Shown here: positions 8,074 through 19,995 of the stretch, one piece after another | Layout of the letters: every line of letters starts with the position of its first letter | How positions within the stretch are numbered: position 1 is the stretch's first letter | DNA from: Candidatus Achromatium palustre | GTDB taxonomy: Bacteria > Pseudomonadota > Gammaproteobacteria > Chromatiales > Chromatiaceae | Assembly (NCBI GenBank): GCA_001044195.1 | Contig: LFCU01000238.1 | Coordinates: 1-48,412 of the forward strand | Direction of reading: 5' to 3' | Length of the DNA: 48,412 nt | Program-made: the position numbers and the translations under genes | The notes under the pieces: model-generated | Databases searched by the model: none | Told to the model about the DNA's origin: nothing | The model's input: only the letters and a program-made list of their open reading frames with translations

Positions 8074-8096
8074 GTGCCAAGGCTCTGCCTTGGCAC
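8074..8096. repeat. palindromic repeat (GTGCCAAGGC family)
   Basis: GTGCCAAGGC-TCT-GCCTTGGCAC forms a perfect 10-bp stem 33 bases past the rplT stop. A variant (GTGCCGAGGC-AGA-GCCTCGGCAC) lies at 9743-9765 near the end of thrS. Both sit at transcript ends and may act as stem-loops protecting or ending the RNA. Confidence 0.65.
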
Positions 8097-8128
8097 CAGA
8101 TAACCTAACAGTTGTTAATAAAGTAAAA

Positions 8129-8491
8129 TTAAGTTTTATCTAAAGCTGTTTTTGCTTGCTCTGTTAAAGCTTTAAATCCAGGTTTATCATGCACTGCTAT
8201 ATCAGCCAACATTTTACGATCTACTTGGATATTAGCTTTATGTAATCCATCCATAAAACGGCTATAAGATAATCCACATTCTCTAGCTGCGGCATTAATA
8301 CGCACGATCCATAAAGCTCTAAATACCCGCTTTTTCTGTCGTCTATCACGATAAGCATATTGTCCTGCTTTGATTACAGCTTGTTTGGCAACTCGAAATA
8401 TTTTGCTACGAAATCCTGAATAGCCTTTAGCAGCATCTAACACTTTTTTATGTCGGGCATGTGCAGTGGTGCCCCGTTTTACTCTGGCCAT
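8129..8491 (-). CDS. rplT: 50S ribosomal protein L20
   Basis: 120 residues, full length. It begins [20 protein letters not shown] and continues with the [25 protein letters not shown] block typical of L20. L20 binds 23S rRNA early in large-subunit assembly and, in E. coli, represses the rpmI-rplT operon by binding a structured leader. It is the last gene of the thrS-infC-rpmI-rplT block, 69 bases after rpmI. pheS does not follow, unlike in E. coli. Confidence 0.97.
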   Translation of the reverse strand: MARVKRGTTAHARHKKVLDAAKGYSGFRSKIFRVAKQAVIKAGQYAYRDRRQKKRVFRALWIVRINAAARECGLSYSRFMDGLHKANIQVDRKMLADIAVHDKPGFKALTEQAKTALDKT

Positions 8492-8560
8492 ATATTATTT
8501 AATCTTCTTGAGAATTTTTATCTATATAATTATTAATAAATTAATTTATTAATCTTAATG

Positions 8561-8758
8561 TTAGGAATAAGGCAACATACGTTGAGCGGCCTTGGTATCG
8601 GAATCATGTACTAAATTAGGGCCACCCAATTGGCGTTTGCGTTTGGAAGATTTTTTAGTCAAAATATGGCGTCGAAAGGCACTGATGCGTTTAAATTTGC
8701 CAGAAGCAGTACGGGCAAAGCGTTTGGCTGCGCCACGATTAGTTTTTATTTTAGGCAT
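8561..8758 (-). CDS. rpmI: 50S ribosomal protein L35
   Basis: 65 residues, full length. It begins [20 protein letters not shown] and contains the basic [17 protein letters not shown] segment of L35. A GGAG Shine-Dalgarno site precedes the ATG. It lies between infC and rplT in the conserved order. Confidence 0.97.
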   Translation of the reverse strand: MPKIKTNRGAAKRFARTASGKFKRISAFRRHILTKKSSKRKRQLGGPNLVHDSDTKAAQRMLPYS

Positions 8759-8794
8759 TTTTCAGGCTCCATTTTGGGAACTTTAAAAGACAGC

Positions 8795-8821
8795 AACATA
8801 GGCAATGCCAATGCCTATGTT
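8795..8821 (-). promoter_or_regulatory. perfect stem-loop in the infC-rpmI leader
   Basis: AACATAGGCA pairs perfectly with TGCCTATGTT across a 7-base loop, 36 bases before the rpmI start. In E. coli this spacer carries the L20-binding leader, so a regulatory stem is plausible. A palindromic repeat is the alternative. Confidence 0.4.
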
Positions 8822-8914
8822 ACTGTATAATTGGCTGTTAATGTTTTTTTCTAAGTATTTTTGAATTTGAGTTAGTTTCTAAAATTATATCTAAAACATA
8901 ATATCTAATTGATA

Positions 8915-9433
8915 TTATTTCTTTTTAGGTGCTATCACCATAATCATTTGGCGACCTTCCATAACTGGGTTGGATTCAACCTGTCCTATATCAGCCAAAT
9001 CCTGCTCCACTCGTTTTAGCAATTCCAATCCTAGCTCCCGATGCGCATGTTCTCTACCTCGAAACCGCATGGTGATTTTGGTTTTATCACCTTCTTCCAG
9101 AAACTTATGGAGGCTGCGTACTTTAATCTTATAATCGCCTTCATCTGTGCCTGGTCGGAATTTAATCTCTTTGATTTGAACCTGTTTTTGTTTCTTTTTC
9201 GCAAGAGATTGTTGTTTCTTTTTTTCAAATAGAAACTTGCCGAAGTCCATTATGCGGCATACTGGAGGATCAGCAGTAGGGGATATTTCTACTAAATCTA
9301 CCTCAGCTTGTTGTGCTGCTTCTAGTGCTTCAGATATGGACACAACACCAACATTGTCACCATTTACATCGATCAACCGCACTTGCGGGACTGTAATTTC
9401 GCCATTAAGACGATTACGTTTTGCCGTAGCGAT
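8915..9433 (-). CDS. infC: translation initiation factor IF-3
   Basis: 172 residues when started at the ATC codon at 9433-9431. That start is 9 bases after a strong GGAGG site and gives the expected N-terminus ([20 protein letters not shown]). The first ATG in the frame would cut off this conserved segment. IF-3 binds the 30S subunit and rejects wrong start codons and tRNAs. E. coli infC uses AUU, which lets IF-3 repress itself, so the rare start here suggests the same feedback. The C-terminal domain ([20 protein letters not shown]) is intact. Confidence 0.95.
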   Translation of the reverse strand: MATAKRNRLNGEITVPQVRLIDVNGDNVGVVSISEALEAAQQAEVDLVEISPTADPPVCRIMDFGKFLFEKKKQQSLAKKKQKQVQIKEIKFRPGTDEGDYKIKVRSLHKFLEEGDKTKITMRFRGREHAHRELGLELLKRVEQDLADIGQVESNPVMEGRQMIMVIAPKKK

Positions 9434-9649
9434 AAATGTAGCCCTCCCAAAGGTGTTTATTATCTACCACAATTCTATTAAAACTTTATTTATCTAGCAA
9501 ATAATATAGATGGATATAAAAACTAAAGCGTAATCCATCATTTTTAACTATTATATATTATCTAAAACCATTTTTGAGTCTAAATAATCATACAGCAATA
9601 ATTTAGGTTGTACATAATTTCTATTTTTACTTAACTATCCAATTCTTTT

Positions 9650-9678
9650 ATCGTTCCCACGCAGAGCGTGGGAACGAT
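9650..9678. repeat. palindromic repeat (CGTTCCCACGC family)
   Basis: ATCGTTCCCACGC-AGA-GCGTGGGAACGAT forms a perfect 13-bp stem. A diverged copy lies at 24035-24059. Similar palindromes are scattered in many gammaproteobacterial genomes. Confidence 0.65.
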
Positions 9679-9689
9679 ACTTCAAAGTG

Positions 9690-9711
9690 TAAACTGGAAA
9701 TGAAGGATGCC
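9690..9711. mobile_element. solo end of MITE family 2
   Basis: GTAAACTGGAAATGAAGGATGCC matches one terminus of the elements at 5872-6001 and 11854-11985, but the rest of the element is absent. It abuts the CGTTCCCACGC palindrome. Confidence 0.6.
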
Positions 9712-9742
9712 CCTATTTTATGCGTAATCGCCACACAAGGAA

Positions 9743-9815
9743 GTGCCGAGGCAGAGCCTCGGCACCAGAAAAAAATTGTTTCCAAATGTAGAGATAAGGC
9801 AATGCCTTGTATCTA
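9743..9815. repeat. two palindromes downstream of thrS
   Basis: 9743-9765 is a perfect 10-bp stem, GTGCCGAGGC. 9788-9815 is GTAGAGATAAGGCA against TGCCTTGTATCTAC with one mismatch. The second lies 23 bases past the thrS stop and could serve as its transcript-end stem. Confidence 0.5.
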
Positions 9816-9837
9816 CTCTACATATACGACACATTTA

Positions 9838-11775
9838 TTAAATGCTATACGATGGATTTTTTACTAGACGAGCTGTATTTTCATGTACCAAAAGCTCTAA
9901 CAACTGATCTATACTCATAGTACCCAAATTTTCACCACTACGAGTGCGTACAGCTAAGGTGTTATTTGCTTGCTCACGTTCCCCTACTACCAATAAATAA
10001 GGGATTCGGGCCAAAGAATGTTCTCGAATTTTATAGCCAATCTTTTCGTTTCTCAAATCCAATTCAACTCGTAATCCCTGCTGAGTTAGCCTTTGTGCTA
10101 TTTGTTGGCAATATTGATCCTGATTATTGGTAATGGTCATAAGCATGGCTTGTACTGGTACTAACCATAAGGGTAATGCCCCTGCATAATGCTCTATTAG
10201 GATGCCAATAAATCTTTCTATAGAACCTAAAATAGCGCGATGTAACATGACTGGAGTCTTGCGACTGTTATCTTCTGCGACATAAGTAGCTCCAAGCCGA
10301 CCTGGCATCGAAAAGTCTAGTTGGATAGTGCCTAGTTGCCATATTCGGGATAAGCAATCGCGTAATGAAAATTCTATCTTGGGACCATAAAAGGCCCCTT
10401 CTCCAGGCTGTAACTTCCAGTTAAGTCCAGTTTGATTTAAAGCAGTTTCTAGAGCCTGTTCTGCTTTGTCCCATAAAGCATCATCCCCAACCCGTTTTTC
10501 CGGGCGGGTTGAGAAGGCTAAGATGACTTCATCAAAACCAAAGTCCTTATATACTTCGAATAGTAATTCCATAAATGCCTTTACTTCTGGCAATATTTGT
10601 TCTTCAGTACAGAATATATGGGCATCGTCTTGCACAAAATTACGAATACGCATAAGTCCATGCAAAGTACCTGATGGTTCATTACGATGACAGGAGCCAA
10701 ATTCTGCTAAACGTAAGGGTAAATCGCGATGGCTTTTGATGCCTTGATTATAGATCTGGATATGCCCTGGGCAGTTCATTGGTTTAATCGCAAATATCTT
10801 ATCTTCCGTCTCTGTTATGAACATCTCTTGGCGAAATTTATCCCAGTGTCCAGAGCGTTCCCATAGGGTGCGATCAATAATTTGGGGGGTATGTACTTCC
10901 CTGTAGCCATGTTTTTTTAGTTTATTGCGAATATAATCTTGTAATTGTAAATAAATTTGCCAGCCTTTGTCATGCCAAAAGGCCATGCCAGGAGCTTCTT
11001 CTTGTATATGAAATAAGTCTAAGGTACGGCCTAATTTTCGATGATCTCGTTTTTCTGCTTCTTCGAGCTGGTGTAAATAGGTTTTAAGCTCTTTAGTATC
11101 ACGCCAGGCAGTGCCATAAATTCGTTGCAACATGGCATTGTTAGAGTCACCACGCCAGTATGCTCCTGCTACTTTGGTCAGTTTAAAACCATTTCCGAGA
11201 TAGCTAGTGTTGGGTAAATGGGGTCCACGACAGACATCAAACCATTCGCCTTGACGATAGATGGAGACTTCTTCACTTTCTGGAATAATATCTTCGATTA
11301 TTTGGACTTTATAATGTTCGCCATGTTTGGCAAATAATTCTTTAGCGGCGTTTCGATCCCAAATTTCGCGTTTGATAGGTAAATTCCGTTTTACGATTTC
11401 GCGCATTTTAGACTCTATAAGTTCTAGATCTTTGGTCGTAAATGGGGTCTCACGAGCAAAGTCATAGTAAAAACCATTTTCTATGGCAGGGCCAATAGTT
11501 ACTTGGGTGTCGGGATAGATTTCCTGTACGGCCTGCGCCATTACATGGGCTGCGTCATGGCGTAATAGGTCTAAGGCTTCTGGATCTCTACGTGTAATAA
11601 TAGCGACAGTTGCATTTGTATCTATAGAGTATGTAGCATCTACTAAATTTCCATTTACTTTACCGGCTAATGTGGCCTTGGCAAGTCCGGTTCCTATGGA
11701 TGTTGCTAAATCTAATACAGTAATTGGGGTATCAAAAGATCGCTGAGAGCCATCAGGTAAAGTAATGATAGGCAC
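9838..11775 (-). CDS. thrS: threonyl-tRNA synthetase
   Basis: 645 residues, full length, GTG start with an upstream AGGA. Domain order is standard: N-terminal TGS ([15 protein letters not shown]..., 1-62), editing domain with the HDAAH zinc-type motif (about 74-78) and CRGPH, class II catalytic core (motif 2 [13 protein letters not shown]; motif 3 near [15 protein letters not shown]), and anticodon-binding domain (PLWLVPVQ onward). It charges tRNA-Thr and hydrolyses Ser-tRNA-Thr. It leads the thrS-infC-rpmI-rplT block. About 400 bases of palindromes and a solo MITE end separate it from infC, so cotranscription is uncertain. Confidence 0.97.
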   Translation of the reverse strand: MPIITLPDGSQRSFDTPITVLDLATSIGTGLAKATLAGKVNGNLVDATYSIDTNATVAIITRRDPEALDLLRHDAAHVMAQAVQEIYPDTQVTIGPAIENGFYYDFARETPFTTKDLELIESKMREIVKRNLPIKREIWDRNAAKELFAKHGEHYKVQIIEDIIPESEEVSIYRQGEWFDVCRGPHLPNTSYLGNGFKLTKVAGAYWRGDSNNAMLQRIYGTAWRDTKELKTYLHQLEEAEKRDHRKLGRTLDLFHIQEEAPGMAFWHDKGWQIYLQLQDYIRNKLKKHGYREVHTPQIIDRTLWERSGHWDKFRQEMFITETEDKIFAIKPMNCPGHIQIYNQGIKSHRDLPLRLAEFGSCHRNEPSGTLHGLMRIRNFVQDDAHIFCTEEQILPEVKAFMELLFEVYKDFGFDEVILAFSTRPEKRVGDDALWDKAEQALETALNQTGLNWKLQPGEGAFYGPKIEFSLRDCLSRIWQLGTIQLDFSMPGRLGATYVAEDNSRKTPVMLHRAILGSIERFIGILIEHYAGALPLWLVPVQAMLMTITNNQDQYCQQIAQRLTQQGLRVELDLRNEKIGYKIREHSLARIPYLLVVGEREQANNTLAVRTRSGENLGTMSIDQLLELLVHENTARLVKNPSYSI

Positions 11776-11853
11776 AGACGGAGTCCTATTTTATTTAACT
11801 TTAAAAATTCTTTATAGGATTTTATAGGATTTTTTTAAAATATAGTAATATAA

Positions 11854-11985
11854 GCATCCTTCATCACCGTCCAAAAGTAGTTTATACTTTTTGAATTGGG
11901 AATAGGTGATTCATACCAAATATTAATAGAGAATGTTGATAATACAACCAATCTATAAATTGTAAACTAGAAAATAAAGGATACC
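11854..11985. mobile_element. MITE family 2, copy B
   Basis: 132 bp in the opposite orientation to the copy at 5872-6001. It shares the end GCATCCTTCAT and interior blocks around AAAAGTAGTTTATACTTTTT and AATTGTAAACTAGAAA. It lies in the region upstream of thrS. Confidence 0.8.
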
Positions 11986-12048
11986 AGAGTATATCTATAA
12001 TATAGACTATAGTCTATAAAGATGCAGCTCTTAAAAGTTAATTTAATA

Positions 12049-12147
12049 AACATTATCCAAAACCATCTACCACCTTAACAAACATAAGATGATTGTTAAG
12101 ATATAGATTCCTGCTTTCGCAGGAATGACTGGTTTCGGATAATGTCT
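12049..12147. mobile_element. MITE family 3, copy C (expanded)
   Basis: Ends CATTATCCAAAACC and GGTTTCGGATAATGTCT match the 64-69-bp elements at 36135, 41036 and 46175, but the interior is longer and includes a second small palindrome (TTCCTGC...GCAGGAA). It is the longest of four copies in the window. Confidence 0.65.
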
Positions 12148-12175
12148 AATATTAAAGAAACAAAATTTTTAGTAT

Positions 12176-12252
12176 TGGTAGGCGCGATCGGACTCGAACC
12201 AACGACCCCCACCATGTCAAGGTGGTGCTCTAACCAACTGAGCTACGCGCCT
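12176..12252 (-). tRNA. tRNA-Val (GAC)
   Basis: 77 nt including an encoded CCA. The acceptor arm AGGCGCG pairs with CGCGCCT. The D arm is GCTCAGTTGGTTAGAGC, the anticodon arm is CCACC-TTGACAT-GGTGG (anticodon GAC, valine), and the T loop is TTCGAGT. All arms fold without gaps. Confidence 0.95.
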
Positions 12253-12467
12253 AAATCTTTTAAAATGTATATTGTGGCAATACAGTATACTAATTGCTTT
12301 GAGGATTTACAACTTTAATAGGAATTATTTTTAAAGTCAACAATATTTTTAAATTTATTTTAAATCGGGTTACGATGCTTCACGTTGCAAGAGTTAATAA
12401 GAAATTAAAAAAGCTACCAAGTGCACAATTTACTATTTTATATCTTTAAACATCAAGTATATTTCCA

Positions 12468-13079
12468 ATGCAATCTAAATTTTGGTTAATTTTGGAATGG
12501 CTTATACTGTTCATCGCCTTTCCATTATTTGTATTTAGCGAATGGTTACATATTAGTCGTTTTGTACTATTTGCGCCGCCAATTCTCTATGCCTTATGGC
12601 ATGAACGCAATAATCTAGGATATGATGGCCCAATTAAACCTGTTGGATACAGTGTAGGATTACGCATTATACTAATTATTAGCCTAATATTTAGCAGTGC
12701 ATATTGGTGGTTGCCAAAGCATTTTTTACACTTGCCATTACATCGTCCCCAATTATGGATAGTTATTATGCTATTTTATCCATTTGTCTCCGCACTACCA
12801 CAGGAAATTTTATATCGTCAATTTTATTTTCGACGTTATAAAATCTTATGGCCTACACCTAATTTGATGATAACTAGTAATATTGCCAGTTTTGCTTTGT
12901 TACATATAGTATACGATAATTGGATTGCTATTTTCTTTACTTTAATAGGAGGGGCCTTTTTTACTATTAGTTATCAACGCACTCAAGATTTGCGTTGGTC
13001 TTGGTTGGAACATAGCCTGTATGGTTTGGCAATTTTTACTAGCGGTTGGGGACGCTTTTTTTATGAGCCTACAGGATAG
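12468..13079 (+). CDS. CPBP-family intramembrane metalloprotease
   Basis: 203 residues with about five to six hydrophobic segments. Catalytic motifs of the CPBP (CaaX/Abi) family are present: PQEILYRQFYFRR (Glu113, Arg117), FALLHIVYDN (His146) and WLEHSLYG (His182). The usual first Glu of the EExxxR motif is Gln112, a variation also found in other members. These membrane proteases process prenylated proteins in eukaryotes; in bacteria they are linked to bacteriocin self-immunity and signalling. It stands alone between two tRNA genes, with no neighbour that names a substrate. Confidence 0.82.
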   Translation: MQSKFWLILEWLILFIAFPLFVFSEWLHISRFVLFAPPILYALWHERNNLGYDGPIKPVGYSVGLRIILIISLIFSSAYWWLPKHFLHLPLHRPQLWIVIMLFYPFVSALPQEILYRQFYFRRYKILWPTPNLMITSNIASFALLHIVYDNWIAIFFTLIGGAFFTISYQRTQDLRWSWLEHSLYGLAIFTSGWGRFFYEPTG

Positions 13080-13270
13080 TTATAAGCTATATAACATATT
13101 CATTTTAAAGGAGTTTTAAATTTAGATTAAAATAATTAAAATTTATAGTTGACAAATATCATCGTAATAATTCACAATTATTAAAATGCAAGCCAAAGTA
13201 TATAGAACGTTAAAAAATTTATAGATAGTATTTAAGAATAAATAACATTAACAAAATTGTATTTTAAGGC

Positions 13271-13299
13271 TTGACAATTTAACACAAGACAAATATAAT
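13271..13299 (+). promoter_or_regulatory. consensus sigma-70 promoter of tRNA-Met
   Basis: TTGACA at 13271-13276 and TATAAT at 13294-13299, with a 17-bp spacer: both hexamers and the spacing are perfect. The expected start, about 7 bases on, falls just before the tRNA 5' end at 13313. Confidence 0.85.
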
Positions 13300-13312
13300 T
13301 AAGACTAATCAT

Positions 13313-13386
13313 GGCTACGTAGCTCAGGCGGTCAGAGCGCAGCACTCATAATGCTGATGTCGGCGGTTCAAGTCCACCCGTAGCCA
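13313..13386 (+). tRNA. tRNA-Met (CAT), elongator type
   Basis: 74 nt. The acceptor arm GGCTACG/CGTAGCC and anticodon arm CAGCA-CTCATAA-TGCTG (anticodon CAT) match the elongator tRNA-Met pattern. The 3' end reads ACTA, so CCA is not encoded, unlike the tRNA-Val nearby. tRNA-Ile2, which also reads CAT in DNA, is less likely given the GGCTACG acceptor. Confidence 0.93.
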
Positions 13387-13741
13387 CTACTTTAAAATAC
13401 TTTTAAGATCTATAATAATAAAATTCTTAAAATTTCAGGAACCCTATATTCTGAGTGCCTCTAACTCTAAAATTAGGATTTAAATAGATTAGAAATTCTA
13501 TTTTTAAGATACGAGAATTATAGGACAAATTTTAGATTACAATCTTCTCAAAACAAAAATACTTAATCTAAAATTAAAAACTATCTTACAAAATAAAAAA
13601 ATTATTACTTAAATCTATAATATTTTTATATAATCTCATTTAAAGTTGCTACTATTCTAAACTTCCCATACCTACAATAATATAAATATGAATAACCCAT
13701 TAGCAACACTTAAAAATTTATTCGTTTGAGGTAAATACAGC
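13387..13741. other. AT-rich intergenic region upstream of the SQR-like gene
   Basis: No open frame of note, RNA gene or repeat was seen. It should hold the promoter of the SQR-like gene, but no convincing -35/-10 pair could be chosen. A GAGGT site lies about 11 bases before the GTG start. Confidence 0.5.
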
Positions 13742-15187
13742 GTGGCAAAGACCATAATTTTAGGAGCAGGATTTTCTGGGCAATATGCAGCCCTTGTACT
13801 TGCTGACGCTCTTAAAGCTCTTAAAGACAAAGAGCAACATGAAATTATAGTAGTAAACCCTACGACTAATTTTACCTATATCCCATCACTAGTTTGGGTT
13901 GGTGTTGGCCAAATGTCAGTTAAGCGCACCCAAATATCCCTAAAACCAGTTTATAAACGGGTTGGCATTAAACTAATCCAAGGTCTCGCTACTGAAGTAC
14001 ACCCTGATGAGCAATATGTCCTAGTAGACCCTCGTGATGGAGAAACTCAAGGCCCTATAAGAGTAGATTATGACTTCTTTATCAATGCCACTGGACCCCA
14101 TCTGAACTTTGAGGCCACTCCTGGACTTGGCCCAGAGAATGGACATACTTTCTCTATCTGTACCCCAGATCATGCCACACAAACAGCTAAACGCTATTTA
14201 GAAATAGTAGAAGAACTCAAAAAAGGTCGCCAAGCTACTTTTGTAATTGGCACAGGACATGGAACCTGTACTTGCCAAGGTGCGGCCTTTGAATTTATCT
14301 CATTATTGCATAATGACCTTAAAGATCGGGGTTTACGTGACAAAGTCAATTTAAAATGGCTATCTAACGAACCTGCATTAGGAGACTTTGGGATTGATGG
14401 CTTTGAAACCCAAATGGGGCCTATCACTTTTACATCCCAAGACTTAGCAGATGCTTTGTATCGTGATTATGACATCGCGCCTCAAATTAGAAGCCATGTT
14501 ACTAAAGTAGATGAAAAGATCATTTACGCTGAAGATTATGAAGGCCATAAAAACGAAATTCCGTATGATTTCGCTATGTTGATTCCTCCATTTAAAGGCA
14601 AAGCAATTCGCTATCTAGACAAAAATGGAGCTGACCTAGCAGATAAATTATTAAATCCGGCAGGATTCATGAAAGTAGATGCGGTATATGGCAAATCTTA
14701 TGAAGAACTAGATGGGCCAGACTGGCCTAAGACCTATCAAAATCAAGTATATAAGAATATGTTTGCAGTGGGTATTGCCTTTGCTCCACCTGGTTTTATG
14801 TCGAAGCCTTATGTTTCTAGTAAAGGTACGACTATTGCTCCAGCAATCCCTCGTACTGGCTATACTTCAGAATTGACTGGTAAAGCAGCAGCTCTTAATG
14901 TAGCTGAGATGATTCAAGGACGTGAACCTTGCCATACTGCTTCAATGGCTGAGACTGCAGGCATGTGCATTGCTTCATTAAAAAATTCTCTTATCAAGGG
15001 TTCTGCTTGTACGATTGGGATTTATCCTATCGTTCGGAACCGCAAACAGTTTCCAGAAACCAGTGGCAGGGATGTTAAATCAGCCACTGTGGAATTAGGG
15101 TTAGCGGGGGCATGGTTTAAGCGAGTCTTGCATCATGCATTCCTCCATAAATTGGCCGGCAGGCCAATGTGGAAGCTTATTCCATAA
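13742..15187 (+). CDS. sulfide:quinone oxidoreductase-like flavoprotein
   Basis: 481 residues, GTG start. The N-terminal Rossmann motif GAGFSG (about 8-13) binds FAD, and a second dinucleotide-fold region follows around ATFVIGTGHG. Cys residues lie at FSICTPD, GTCTCQGA and near the C-terminus (CHTA...GMC), as expected for SQR redox cysteines. The family oxidises sulfide to sulfur or polysulfide and passes electrons to membrane quinone. The C-terminal amphipathic end (AWFKRVLHHAFLHKLAGRPMW) suits peripheral membrane binding. The exact SQR subtype is not assigned. A 38-residue ORF follows 106 bases downstream and may belong to the unit. Confidence 0.85.
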   Translation: MAKTIILGAGFSGQYAALVLADALKALKDKEQHEIIVVNPTTNFTYIPSLVWVGVGQMSVKRTQISLKPVYKRVGIKLIQGLATEVHPDEQYVLVDPRDGETQGPIRVDYDFFINATGPHLNFEATPGLGPENGHTFSICTPDHATQTAKRYLEIVEELKKGRQATFVIGTGHGTCTCQGAAFEFISLLHNDLKDRGLRDKVNLKWLSNEPALGDFGIDGFETQMGPITFTSQDLADALYRDYDIAPQIRSHVTKVDEKIIYAEDYEGHKNEIPYDFAMLIPPFKGKAIRYLDKNGADLADKLLNPAGFMKVDAVYGKSYEELDGPDWPKTYQNQVYKNMFAVGIAFAPPGFMSKPYVSSKGTTIAPAIPRTGYTSELTGKAAALNVAEMIQGREPCHTASMAETAGMCIASLKNSLIKGSACTIGIYPIVRNRKQFPETSGRDVKSATVELGLAGAWFKRVLHHAFLHKLAGRPMWKLIP

Positions 15188-15293
15188 GAATGTCTAAGGG
15201 GGAACTATTGAAAATTGTCCCAATGATCTTTTAGGAATAACTTCCAGGTTGTTGCGTATATAAATATAAATATATAACTGAGAGAATACGAAC

Positions 15294-15410
15294 ATGAACT
15301 ACACACTAACTCATACCGTTAAGCGGCTCAATGGTAATGTTTTCTGGCAATTTTGGCGTTTCATTATTCTATCCTTTAAGTTCATGAAACTTACCCGTCA
15401 AGGAACTTAA
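15294..15410 (+). CDS. 38-residue micro-ORF downstream of the SQR-like gene
   Basis: ATG to TAA, preceded by GAGAG at good spacing. The product begins MNYTLTHTVKRLNGNVFWQ and continues with an aromatic, hydrophobic segment (FWRFIILSFKFMKLTRQ). The pattern, an amphipathic or membrane-dipping helix flanked by basic residues, suits a small membrane peptide. It is the only sensible frame between the SQR-like gene and the terminator at 15532. A role as anchor or partner of the SQR is a guess from position. Confidence 0.5.
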   Translation: MNYTLTHTVKRLNGNVFWQFWRFIILSFKFMKLTRQGT

Positions 15411-15531
15411 ACTTAAGTTACTAACACATAGTTACAACTAATGTTATACCACTTAAGTTTCCTAGTTTCACACTTTGAACTGCCCACAAGGTTGGACCAT
15501 AGTTGATGCTAAGTTCTAATGTTCTATCCTA

Positions 15532-15554
15532 AAAAGGCGCGTTACCCGCGCCTT

Positions 15555-15556
<2 letters not shown>
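15532..15556. terminator. bidirectional Rho-independent terminator
   Basis: AAAAGGCGCG-TTACC-CGCGCCTTTT is a perfect 10-bp GC-rich stem with A-tract and T-tract, lying between the convergent SQR unit (plus) and ligA (minus). It overlaps the ligA stop codon. Confidence 0.85.
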
Positions 15557-19296
<3,740 letters not shown>

Positions 19297-19364
19297 ATAG
19301 GTGCAATATAAGTATAAATATCATTCGTATTATGGATAAGAATTCCTAATTCTTTTTAAAATCA

Positions 19365-19949
19365 CTATAGGCCAGTCCTGTAATTTAGCCCTACCTCTTT
19401 ACGTACCCGTCGATAAATACACTGAACAGGCACATCCAAACCAATAGAGTCCAAACGAAATTTAGCATCAGCGTTGTAGGTCTCCATATCCCAAGCAGTA
19501 CGCCGACGAAATACCCGCACTAAAGGCACATTTTGAGATACCACTACATATTCCAGCAGGGAAGGGATACTAACATAGTTATCAAATTTTTCTTTCAAAT
19601 CAATACGTTCAGTACTATCAGATAGCACTTCAACAATCAGTATCGGGTGCGTACAGAGGTATTTATCAGCATCATCTTCACAAGCAACCATAATATCAGG
19701 GTAATAACCAAAACGTTGCCCTTTGTTAAGAATAGCAACCTTCATATCAGATTGCCATACCTGACAACCATCTTTGAGATTATTATCGATTAGTGCAGCA
19801 AAACTCATACTGATACTGTTATGAGTTCGGCTAGCACCTGCCATAGCATAGACCAGTCCATTGACATATTCACTACGTAAACTCACTTCGCGTTCATTAG
19901 CAAGATATTTTTCAAAGGAAACAAAACGATATTTTAATGCACTTACCAT
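19365..19949 (-). CDS. Uma2-family (DUF820) putative endonuclease
   Basis: About 194 residues. The start at 19949 is chosen because GGAG precedes the third in-frame Met codon at proper distance. It has the PD-(D/E)XK arrangement of the Uma2 family: YYPDIMV, then ILIVEVLSDSTERIDLKEKF. The family is large in cyanobacteria and sulfur bacteria, often in mobile or TA-like contexts, and its biological role is unsettled. Here it stands between nadE and the beta-CASP gene in the same direction. Confidence 0.8.
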   Translation of the reverse strand: MVSALKYRFVSFEKYLANEREVSLRSEYVNGLVYAMAGASRTHNSISMSFAALIDNNLKDGCQVWQSDMKVAILNKGQRFGYYPDIMVACEDDADKYLCTHPILIVEVLSDSTERIDLKEKFDNYVSIPSLLEYVVVSQNVPLVRVFRRRTAWDMETYNADAKFRLDSIGLDVPVQCIYRRVRKEVGLNYRTGL

Positions 19950-19995
19950 CACCATCTCCAATTATGGCAGTGTTGCTGTGGCCATTAAAGGTTGT

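Noticed and set aside
9031-9497. Frames overlapping infC on both strands
   Set aside because: They overlap a well-identified core gene in other frames.
13139-13175. A second promoter-like TTGACA upstream of tRNA-Met
   Set aside because: No -10 hexamer at proper distance; the perfect promoter at 13271-13299 explains the tRNA.
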